Below are positions 1 to 5,956 of a stretch of 8,570 nt of DNA, piece after piece. The stretch spans positions 1-8,570 of the forward strand of contig CALHAQ010000068.1 in NCBI GenBank assembly GCA_937931775.1, read 5' to 3'. The notes under the pieces are model-generated. The model ran no database searches. It was not told where the DNA came from and saw nothing but the letters and a program-made list of their open reading frames with translations. The stretch's first letter is position 1, and each line of letters starts with the position of its first letter. Origin of the DNA: an uncultured Candidatus Altimarinota bacterium. GTDB taxonomy: Bacteria > Patescibacteriota > Gracilibacteria > BD1-5 > UBA6164. The translations under genes were made by a program, and so were the position numbers.

Positions 1-1029
1 GATAAAGTAATAGAAGTAAATGGTGAAAAGATATCAGCAGATAAAATATATATATCAACAGGGTCAGTCCCAGCTATTCCAGCTATCGAGTGACTTGCTG
101 GAACTCCATTTATGACAAGCAAGGATGCTCTTGAAAATGCACTGCTTCCTAAAAAGATGATAGTTATAGGAGGGTGATATATAGCTGTTGAGCTTGGTCA
201 TGTATATGGCGCGGCATGATGTGATATACATTTTCTCGTGAGATCATGAATGATAAAAGCAGAGGACAAAGATGTGAGAGAAGTATTTGAAAAAAATTTC
301 TCGCAGAGGTATAATGTACACTTTGGTGTATCTCCTATGAAAGTTGAATATAAAGACGCAACATTTTTTGTGACTCTTGATAATGGAGAAGTAATGAAAG
401 CTGACTCACTCTTTGTAGCAACATGAGTCAGACCTATGACAGATTGATTGGGTCTTGAAAATACGAATATCTCTGTAAATAAAAGATGATACATAGAGGT
501 AAATGAATATCTAGAGACATGAGCTAGGTGAGTGTATGCTCTTTGAGATGTTGTAGGAAATTATCTCTTTAGGCATAGTGTAAATTTTGAAGGAGAATAT
601 TTGCTATGACAACATTATATTGATCTAGCTAAATCTCCGATAGTGTATCCACCTGTTCCACACGCTATATTTACATACCCTCAGATTGCAGGAGTTTGAG
701 TGACTCAGGACGAACTGATTAAATCAGAAATGAAAGAAGGACTAGACTATGAAGTAGCTCTTCATAATTATAAGAACTCTGCTATGTGAGATGCAATGAA
801 AGCTCAGGTATGATTTGTAAAACTTATTGCGGAAAAATCTACAGGTAAAATAATAGGAGCTCATATACTCTGAGAAAAATCTTCAGATATTATTCATATG
901 ATGATTGTGATTGTTTCTGCTGAGGAGACTGTAGATTTTATGCTAAATAAAATGATATTTATTCATCCTGCTCTCAGCGAGGTTATTCGTAACGCAGCGA
1001 GAACTCTCAAAAAAAAGCTTGATAGCTAG
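1..1029 (+). CDS. FAD/NAD(P)-dependent disulfide reductase, mycothione reductase-like (5' partial)
   Basis: This is the C-terminal 342 residues of a pyridine nucleotide-disulfide oxidoreductase; the FAD-binding N terminus and the redox CxxxxC lie before the window. Visible in order are STGSVPAIP (residues about 20-28), the NAD(P)-binding loop IGGGYIAVELG (about 56-66), ATGVRP, the second FAD motif VYALGDV, and a dimerisation domain ending in FIHPALSE, whose His-Glu pair is the catalytic acid/base of the family. The dimerisation domain (VPHAIFTYPQIAGVGVT, IFIHPALSEVIRNA) resembles mycothione reductase more than lipoamide dehydrogenase, but the substrate is inference; glutathione, mycothiol or another thiol are all open. 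About 15 of 31 glycines are TGA, including the third G of the NAD(P) loop. It ends in TAG 42 bases before bolA, on the same strand, so joint transcription is likely. The catalytic role as a thiol-disulfide reductase in the cytoplasm is well supported. Confidence 0.9.
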
Positions 1030-1071
1030 AAAATACAAATAGAATAACAATATAATTTCTTACTAAAATAT

Positions 1072-1320
1072 ATGAACGAACTCGCTGGAAGTGTTTCAAA
1101 AGCTCTTAAAGATTTTTTCTGAAATGAAATTGTTCTTGATTTCCATGATGAGAAATGAGATGGTAAACATTTTTATCTTGATATAACTTCCCAGAAATTT
1201 ATCTGAAAGTCTCGTATTGAGCAATCTCAAATGGTATATAAAGTACTAGATGAGTTTATGAAAACAGGTTCTATTCATGCTCTGCGGATGAAGTGTAGAG
1301 TACCAAATAATAATTCTTAA
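1072..1320 (+). CDS. bolA: BolA family protein
   Basis: This 82-residue protein has the BolA signature: a conserved His in GKHFYLDITS (31-40), the helix-turn segment FIGKSRIEQSQMVYKVLDE (43-61), and IHAL (68-71) carrying the family's second conserved His. BolA proteins bind a [2Fe-2S] cluster together with CGFS glutaredoxins and take part in iron-sulfur handling and stress responses. The gene immediately downstream, 11 bases away, is exactly such a glutaredoxin, which strongly supports the call. The usual RHR before MVY is replaced by EQSQ, so binding details may differ. Three TGA codons are read as Gly (G17, G29, G45). The ATG start gives the normal family length and has no Shine-Dalgarno sequence; an exact TATAAT at 1051-1056 lies in the gap but has no matching -35, so an internal promoter is only possible. 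Confidence 0.9.
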
Positions 1321-1331
1321 ATATATAAAAT

Positions 1332-1655
1332 ATGATAACATCAGAGTTAGAACAAAGGATAAAATCGCTTATATTGCAGTATAAAGTAATGCTCTTTATG
1401 AAGTGAACACCAGAGGAGCCTGCTTGTGGGTTCTCTGCAAACGCAGTAGCAATGCTCGTAGAATCATGAATATATTTTGAAAGTTTTGATATATATAGTG
1501 ATGAAGATATCAGGCAAGGACTCAAAGAGTATTCCAGTTGGCCTACTTTTCCTCAGTTATATATAGATTGAGAACTTATTGGAGGAGTAGATATCATGTC
1601 AGAAATGTATGAAGCTGGTGAATTTAAAGAACTGAAAACAAAAAAAGAATTATAA
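1332..1655 (+). CDS. grxD: Monothiol CGFS glutaredoxin (Grx4/GrxD type)
   Basis: This 107-residue protein is a class II monothiol glutaredoxin. It shows KGTPEEPACGFS (24-35) with the single active-site Cys32, the family's WPTFPQLYIDGELIGG (70-85) with the cis-Pro and the GSH-binding region, and DIMSEM near the end. These proteins carry a glutathione-ligated [2Fe-2S] cluster, transfer it to client proteins, and form heterodimers with BolA, whose gene sits 11 bases upstream. Length matches the bacterial single-domain form. Three glycines are TGA: K-G-T at the substrate loop, E-S-G-I and I-D-G-E. The disulfide reductase two genes upstream could keep its thiol ligand reduced, which is inference. 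Transcription of the three genes should end at the terminator 30 bases downstream. Confidence 0.95.
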
Positions 1656-1684
1656 ATTAATATAGATTTAATGTCTAAACAATG

Positions 1685-1711
1685 GTCAAATACTTATTAT
1701 TTGACTTTTTT
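1685..1711 (+). terminator. Rho-independent terminator after the reductase-bolA-grx unit
   Basis: An 8-bp perfect stem, GTCAAATA (1685-1692) with TATTTGAC (1698-1705), closes a 5-base loop and is followed directly by TTTTTT. It lies 30 bases after the glutaredoxin stop. The stem is AT-rich, so efficiency may be moderate. Its 3' arm is also the upstream part of the shared promoter module at 1700-1727. Confidence 0.7.
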
Positions 1712-1727
1712 GTTATTTTATTTGACA
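1700..1727 (+). repeat. Promoter-upstream repeat, copy 1 (PPK2)
   Basis: The stretch reads TTTGACTTTTTT followed by GTTATTTTATTTGACA (1712-1727). The last 16 bases recur exactly at 4209-4224, and TTTGACTTTT recurs just before them at 4198-4207. In both places the last six bases are the -35 hexamer of a promoter with a 17-bp spacer. Confidence 0.65.
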
Positions 1728-1750
1728 GCAGAAAAATAGTGTGCGATAAT
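1722..1750 (+). promoter_or_regulatory. Promoter for PPK2
   Basis: A perfect TTGACA (-35, 1722-1727) is separated by 17 bp from GATAAT (-10, 1745-1750), which is one mismatch from consensus. Transcription would start near 1757, giving a short leader to the ATG at 1785. It lies just after a terminator, so the gene is probably transcribed by itself. Confidence 0.75.
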
Positions 1751-1784
1751 TTACTTAGATTTAATTTTTGTAACATGAATTCAC

Positions 1785-2954
1785 ATGACGGCTCTATTTT
1801 ACCAAATTATAAATAACATTGAGAAGATAACTCATAAAAACTATAAAGACTTTAAGAAGAAACTTGAAGCTCTTCTAGAATGATTCAAAGCAGTAAAGGA
1901 TATAGATAATATCAAAGTCCTTCGTAATAAACTAGAAAGACTTCTTGGTGAGTATAAAATTACTGATAAAAAGCATAAACCTATTAGAGCTCATCTGCGA
2001 GATCTCAAGAAATTTCTTCACGAACTTGATGATATTATTCATGAAATGGAAGAGGGAACAGAAAAATTAGAACTTGTTGACGTAATAAAAAAAGTAGAAA
2101 AAAGATATAGACCACTTTCAAAAATAAAACAGGAAAAAAGAGGAAATTATAAAGAAGTGGCAATAAAGAAAAAAACTATTTCTTATGAAAAAGAAATTAT
2201 TAAGCTTCAACTTGAGCTTGTAAAACTTCAAAGACATATCGGAGAAACAGGACAAAGAGTGCTGATTATTTTCGAAGGACGAGATGCAGCAGGAAAATGA
2301 GGGAATATCAAAAGAATGATGGAATACTTAAACCCAAGAGTAGCAAAAGTAGTAGCACTACAAAAACCAACAGAACAAGAACAAGGACAATGGTATTTTC
2401 AGAGGTATTTAAAACATCTTCCTGGAGCAGGTGAGATCGCAATGTTTGATAGATCTTGGTATAACAGAGGATGAGTAGAACCAGTAATGGGTTTTGTAAA
2501 TAAAAAGAATTATGAAAAGTTTATGGATGATGCTCCAAAACTTGAAGAAATGCTTATAGACTCAGGTGTAAAAATAATCAAGCTGTACTATTCAGTATCA
2601 AAGGCAGAACAAGCAGCAAGATTTGACGATAGAAAACTTAATCCACTTAAGCAGTTTAAGCTCTCTCCTATAGACCAATTCTCACAACAACTTTGGAAGA
2701 AATATACACTTGCGGAATATCATAATTTCAAAAATACTTCAACAAAAAAATCTCCTTGGACAATTGTAAACTCTGATGATAAAAAACTATCGAGAATCAA
2801 TTCAATCAAATTCGTACTTGGACAATTTGATTATCCAGAAAAGATTTCAGATAAAGAGCTAGAATATGACAAAGATATAGTCATATCTGCTCAGCAAAAA
2901 ATTAATATACTCAAAGATGAGATAGAAAAAGATGCTGATCTCTTCGCAGAATAA
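1785..2954 (+). CDS. ppk2: Polyphosphate kinase 2 (PPK2), class I-like
   Basis: PPK2 transfers phosphate between polyphosphate and nucleoside diphosphates. In this 389-residue protein the core carries Walker A FEGRDAAGKGG (163-173), ALQKPTEQEQGQWYFQRY, LPGAGEIAMFDRSWYNRGG with Walker B (221-230), and the lid RFDDRK...NPLKQFKLSPID (279-297), all diagnostic for PPK2. Residues 1-90 are an extra, highly charged, helical-looking region; family members usually have a much shorter lead before Walker A. The ATG at 1785 was chosen because it opens the reading frame 28 bases after the predicted transcription start, with no better ATG upstream. Only 3 of 18 glycines are TGA (residues 33, 172 and 230, the last two in catalytic loops), far fewer than in neighbours, which rely on GGA less. 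This suggests high expression or more recent acquisition. Class and direction of the reaction (NTP synthesis versus polymer synthesis) cannot be read from the sequence. Confidence 0.93.
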
Positions 2955-2986
2955 AAATAAGACTCCTAACTAGGAGTCTTATTTTT
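2953..2986. terminator. Bidirectional terminator between PPK2 and the convergent membrane-protein gene
   Basis: A perfect 15-bp stem (2953-2967 with 2972-2986) encloses the 4-base loop AACT, with A5 on the left foot and T5 on the right foot, so it can terminate from either side. The PPK2 stop codon touches its left foot. The minus-strand gene's TAG stop (2966-2968) sits at the loop, so part of the hairpin is also coding on that strand. Confidence 0.9.
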
Positions 2987-3658
2987 ATTTAATTTAACAG
3001 ATTTATATGAATGAATTGTTTTAAGCATTGCATGTAGCTCTGTACTATTCTGATAATATTTCTTTCTGTTTCTTGTATCTACAAGAGTCTCAACAATAGG
3101 GAGAATAATAGAAACAGGGAGTAAAAAAGGAAGTAATATCTCAATAATACTTTCAAGAACTTCTATCTCGATATCCAGATTATTAAGGATAGGATGTTTC
3201 TTTATTGCTATAGGAGATATATTAGTACTTTCATGGTATATATTTCTAGATTTTTCCATAAGAGGATTTAATCTACTTTGCCTATAGTAAAAATCATTAA
3301 GTGATCAGATTATACTTAAAATAAAAAAGATGAGTCCTATTCAATGAGGGGTTTGTATAGGAAATGCATCCAAGAAATTGCTGGTGATATTTAAGGAATT
3401 CCTTGATAAGGCTCAATTTATTGCAGATTGAGTATCTTTAAAAGTTCATTGTATATCAGAATCTAGCTCTTTTATAAGCTCAGAAATTTCGCTATTATTT
3501 AAGTTATATTCTTCCCTTATAGTGGATTCGTCTGTGAATGGGATTATCGAATACACCTCTGCTTTGGTGTATTCGATATGTTTTTTTAGAGGCTGGGATA
3601 TATTTTCTATAGTCCATCTTTTAACTTTTTCTGGAAAGTTTATGATATTTTCAAGCAT
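2966..3658 (-). CDS. Unrecognised membrane protein with two hydrophobic segments
   Basis: I do not recognise this 230-residue protein. With TGA as Gly the frame is continuous from the ATG at 3658 to TAG; under the standard code it breaks into pieces. An in-frame TTG at 3676 could add six residues, but ATG is preferred. The N-terminal half is charged and probably soluble (PEKVKRWTIENISQPLKKHI..., then ELIKELDSDIQG). Two hydrophobic stretches follow: GIGLIFFILSIIGSL (about residues 115-129) and IIEILLPFLLPVSIILPIVETLV (about 168-190), separated by about 40 polar residues. A basic, lysine-rich tail ends the protein. It lies 58 bases after ruvC on the same strand and may be cotranscribed, though a TATAAT (3681-3686, minus) could serve it. 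A strong hairpin lies inside the coding region (see 3545-3587). No domain or catalytic motif was seen. Confidence 0.7.
3545..3587 (+). terminator. Intragenic hairpin with T-tract on the plus strand (antisense terminator-like)
   Basis: A perfect 13-bp inverted repeat, TATCGAATACACC (3545-3557) with GGTGTATTCGATA (3566-3578), encloses an 8-base loop and is followed on the plus strand by TGTTTTTTT. This has the shape of an intrinsic terminator for plus-strand transcription, but it lies inside the minus-strand membrane-protein gene and encodes IEYTKAEVYS there. It could stop antisense transcription coming from the PPK2 side, or act as an mRNA structure on the sense strand. Confidence 0.5.
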
Positions 3659-3716
3659 ATATTTAATTATGTACAATATAATTATATATTACATAAATAA
3701 CTACATATATCAATGC

Positions 3717-4196
3717 TTATGAGATAATTTCTCTTTCTAGTCCTGTCATATAGGCTATTCCGATTGCATCTGCGGCATCGTCTGGTTTTGGTATTTCAGG
3801 CAGTCAAAAGATCATTTGTATAGCTTTTTGCAGCTGAGCTTTCTTCGCACTTCCACTAGACGTTATTGCTTTTTTGATTTGAAGGGGAGTATATTCATGC
3901 AAAGTAATACCCCTGCGAGCTATTTCATGAATAATAACACCTCTCGCATGTGATACAGCTATACCTGTAGTGATATTGGTATTAAAAAAGAGCTTTTCTA
4001 CTCCTACTCTCTCTGGTTTATGCAAGTCTAAAAGTCATGAGATATCTGCTCATATTTCAACTAATTTTTGCTCTAACACTATCTTCGGAGCTGTTTCAAT
4101 AACCCCATAATCAACAAGAGTATATTTTTGTCACTGTTTATCGATAACAGCATATCATACTGTAGTTGTTCCTGGATCTATACCAATAATCTTCAT
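3717..4196 (-). CDS. ruvC: Holliday junction resolvase RuvC
   Basis: RuvC cleaves four-way DNA junctions made during homologous recombination, normally guided by RuvAB. The 159-residue length fits the family. All four acidic catalytic residues are in place: D7 in MKIIGIDPGTTTVGYA, E67 in VGVEKLFFNTN, and D140 and D143 in KPDDAADAIGIA. The basic helix region SSGSAKKAQLQKA (113-125) is the DNA-contacting part typical of RuvC. Several glycines are TGA (V-G-Y, Q-G-Q, I-G-A, S-G-L, F-G-L), so it appears broken under the standard code. No ruvA or ruvB is in the window. The start has no Shine-Dalgarno sequence; a minus-strand TATAAT at 4231-4236 would give a leader of about 28 bases. The gene is divergent from the 49-aa gene at 4319. 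Confidence 0.95.
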
Positions 4197-4197
4197 G

Positions 4198-4224
4198 TTT
4201 GACTTTTAGTTATTTTATTTGACA
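4198..4224 (+). repeat. Promoter-upstream repeat, copy 2
   Basis: TTTGACTTTTA followed by GTTATTTTATTTGACA (4209-4224) matches the PPK2 promoter region: 16 bases are identical, and the TTTGACTTTT before them is one base closer. Here it borders the ruvC start codon instead of a terminator, so the match is not explained by a shared terminator or coding sequence. Confidence 0.65.
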
Positions 4225-4247
4225 ATAATAATTATATGTGTCATAAT
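4219..4247 (+). promoter_or_regulatory. Promoter for the 49-aa gene
   Basis: TTGACA (4219-4224), a 17-bp spacer and CATAAT (4242-4247) match the sigma-70 pattern with one mismatch. Transcription would start near 4254, directly at the hairpin at 4253-4270, leaving a leader of about 65 bases before the ATG at 4319. Confidence 0.7.
4231..4236 (-). promoter_or_regulatory. Possible -10 element for ruvC
   Basis: On the minus strand this is an exact TATAAT, 35 bases upstream of the ruvC ATG. The -35 position holds only CTTCAT, a poor match. It lies within the spacer of the plus-strand promoter, so the two divergent promoters would overlap and might compete. Confidence 0.35.
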
Positions 4248-4252
4248 ATATC

Positions 4253-4270
4253 TATGAAGGAAACTTCATA
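4253..4270 (+). other. GAAA-tetraloop hairpin at the predicted 5' end of the transcript
   Basis: TATGAAG (4253-4259) pairs perfectly with CTTCATA (4264-4270) across a GAAA loop, a GNRA tetraloop. It falls at the predicted transcription start of the 4219-4247 promoter. Such 5' hairpins are known to protect mRNA from decay; that role here is inference. Confidence 0.5.
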
Positions 4271-4318
4271 CGTGTACATACTCATTTCTAGAAAATATAT
4301 AATTAATAATATATTTCC

Positions 4319-4468
4319 ATGAAAAAAAGTAAACTAATTGTTTCTGCAAAAGTACTTGATGCTATCGCAGATTCATGAGTATTATCAGATGATGAGAAGC
4401 TTAATTTTCTCAGATATGTCGGATACATGTCTCACTCAGAGCAAAAAGAGCTTTGCAGCGTGATATAA
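4319..4468 (+). CDS. Small unrecognised protein, 49 aa
   Basis: The frame gives MKKSKLIVSAKVLDAIADSG and then a charged helical stretch, DDEKLNFLRYVGYMSHSEQKEL, before TAA. I do not recognise a family. One TGA is read as Gly. Support comes from context: a consensus promoter, a structured leader of about 65 bases, and a strong terminator starting 12 bases after the stop, which together outline a single small transcript. The predicted product is soluble, amphipathic and has no signal or membrane segment. A second frame from ATG 4254 to TAA 4335 (27 aa) overlaps the start and could be an upstream reading frame, but it looks less protein-like. The transcript could also be a small RNA rather than an mRNA. 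Confidence 0.5.
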
Positions 4469-4480
4469 ATACTCTAGTAG

Positions 4481-4517
4481 AAAAGAGCTTCAGGAGTGGT
4501 TTCCTGAAGCTCTTTTT
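4481..4517. terminator. Bidirectional terminator between the 49-aa gene and wecB
   Basis: A perfect 15-bp stem, AAAAGAGCTTCAGGA (4481-4495) with its complement at 4502-4516, closes the loop GTGGTT; TTTTT lies on the right and AAAA on the left. It serves the plus-strand small gene and the convergent wecB, whose TAA stop (4516-4518) overlaps the right foot. Confidence 0.9.
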
Positions 4518-5886
4518 ATATATGGTTGAAGTATTGCTCAAGATCAAGTCTCTCATCATCATATTGAAAAAGTTTTCCCTGTGAATGTAGTCTACTAAGT
4601 ACCCCATCAACTATTTTCTCAGATACGTTTTTCCCATAAATACTTTTCTTCTTCATCTTTTTATTAGCTATAGCTCATTCAACAATGTCAGCGATAAGTC
4701 GTGAATTTATTGGTGGAGCTATTACATTTACCCCCTCTAGAATAGTTTCTGTTCTATCTGATCCAAATCTTACAGTAACACATGGAGTCTCTACTATGTT
4801 AGCCTCTTCTTGCATAGACCCAGAGTCAGTTACGACTGCTCCTGCTTGGCTAATCATATCTATGACTTCATGGTGATGAGCAAGCGCTTTTCCGTACGCA
4901 AAATTCTTTGGATATTTTTTTACTAGTTCTTCTATATCTGATCTAAGTCCATAGTTATCTATTGCAAATTCGCTAGCATACAGTCAGAGAAAACATACGT
5001 ATACTCATCTCTCTATGAGCTTTTTTATTCCATAGTATATTGCGAGGAATCTCTCTTTTTTCTCACAGTTTTCTCGACGATGAATAGTAATAAATATGAA
5101 ATCCTTTCCTTTCATGTTTGGAAAAGTTTCAAAAGCTTTAGATTGATGGATTTTAGTTTGAGAAAGAGTAATAGCGTCTGCAATAGTATTTCAAACTACT
5201 TCCATATTTTCTACTGGAAATCATTCTCTTTTGAGAGTTTTTTTATAAAGCTCATGAGGAAGGGCATAATATCATGCAGAAGGCTCTATCCCTCTTGTGT
5301 CAAATTGCTCTGGGTACGGTTCTATACTCCCAAGTTCATAGATATCTTTATCTTGAAGAGATTTATAATACTGATTCCAATCAAACTTACCATCATAGTA
5401 ATCTCTGAATAATTTGTGGAAAAATTCAGCTTTAGGAGTAAATGTCCTAATTCATGCCTCTACATGTACCACTGCAAATTTATTGAGAAATGCAGCTTTG
5501 TCAGCTGTGGTAGCTGTAAGAGTATCACCGTGTACATAGGGAACAGGTATTTTTTGATAGTCAGCAGAAAGCTCTATGAGTATATGTCAGAGTCTTTCTA
5601 TAATCATTGCATATTTTTCATGCAGTTTCCCATGAATATTGAGATTGATATCAACATCCATTCCAAACTCTCCTAGAACTCAATGAGAAAGATTATAATC
5701 ATAGTGCTGACCAGTATGGATAAGAACTACAAGTTCTTTTCTTTTTTTAAGTTCTAAATAGAGAGGAGCTTGTTTTATTATATCTGGCTTTGTTGCAATC
5801 ATGATAATATGTACATGACGCTTTCCTGATTTGCGGATATCTTCCCAGAATCCTTTCCTGATATGTAATTTATTTTCCCCAGACAT
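4516..5886 (-). CDS. wecB: UDP-N-acetylglucosamine 2-epimerase (non-hydrolysing), with extra segments
   Basis: The enzyme interconverts UDP-GlcNAc and UDP-ManNAc, supplying ManNAc for cell-surface glycans. Family landmarks in order are HIIMIATKPDIIKQAP (26-41), HTGQHYDY (57-64), HGDT (119-122), HVEAGIRTF (141-149), YPEQFDTR (191-198, replacing the usual PEE-x-NR), ITIHRREN (267-274), and VVTDSGSMQEEA (351-362), which is the nucleotide-binding end. The protein is 456 residues against roughly 370-390 for the family. The extra length is an N-terminal lead of about 25 residues and an aromatic, lysine-rich insert (about 150-190) between HVEAGIRTF and PEQF. The frame is continuous only with TGA as Gly. 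It lies 70 bases after the 593-aa gene on the same strand, but a terminator lies between them, so it probably has its own promoter there. No other glycan genes are in view. Confidence 0.9.
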
Positions 5887-5904
5887 TATGTATTTTTTAG
5901 TTCA

Positions 5905-5937
5905 TAAAAAAATCTAGAGGAATTATGCTCTAGATTT
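5905..5937 (-). terminator. Terminator after the 593-aa gene (minus strand)
   Basis: On the minus strand, AAATCTAGAG and CTCTAGATTT (5928-5937 with 5910-5919) form a perfect 10-bp stem around an 8-base loop and run into TTTTTTT. It lies 20 bases after the TAA of the 593-aa gene and 18 bases before the wecB start codon. Confidence 0.75.
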
Positions 5938-5950
5938 AAGAAAATGCAAA
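5922..5950 (-). promoter_or_regulatory. Possible wecB promoter overlapping the terminator
   Basis: On the minus strand TTTGCA (5945-5950), a 17-bp spacer and CATAAT (5922-5927) form a promoter-like pair. The -10 is the same hexamer as at 4242 and lies in the loop of the terminator hairpin. The -35 matches consensus at only four of six positions, so the call is tentative; something in this gap must start wecB if the terminator works. Confidence 0.4.
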
Positions 5951-5956
5951 GAAGTT

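Noticed and set aside
198..494. Minus-strand frame of 98 codons
   Set aside because: It is antisense to the disulfide reductase, whose NAD(P)-binding and FAD motifs are clear on the plus strand.
1775..1816. 13-codon frame (ATG to TAA) overlapping the ppk2 start
   Set aside because: It is too short to judge, has no ribosome-binding signal, and its ATG is only 10 bases before the ppk2 ATG, so chance is the simpler explanation.
2953..3587. Inverted repeats as possible CRISPR or transposon ends
   Set aside because: The palindromes are single, differ in sequence, lack regular spacing or flanking target duplications, and no transposase or cas gene is present.
3522..3722. Plus-strand reading frame of 66 codons
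   Set aside because: It mirrors the minus-strand membrane-protein gene, runs through the intragenic palindrome and T-tract, and has no promoter or family resemblance.
5080..5676. Two plus-strand frames rich in Ser, Phe and Cys
   Set aside because: They are antisense shadows of wecB; the minus strand carries all the epimerase motifs.
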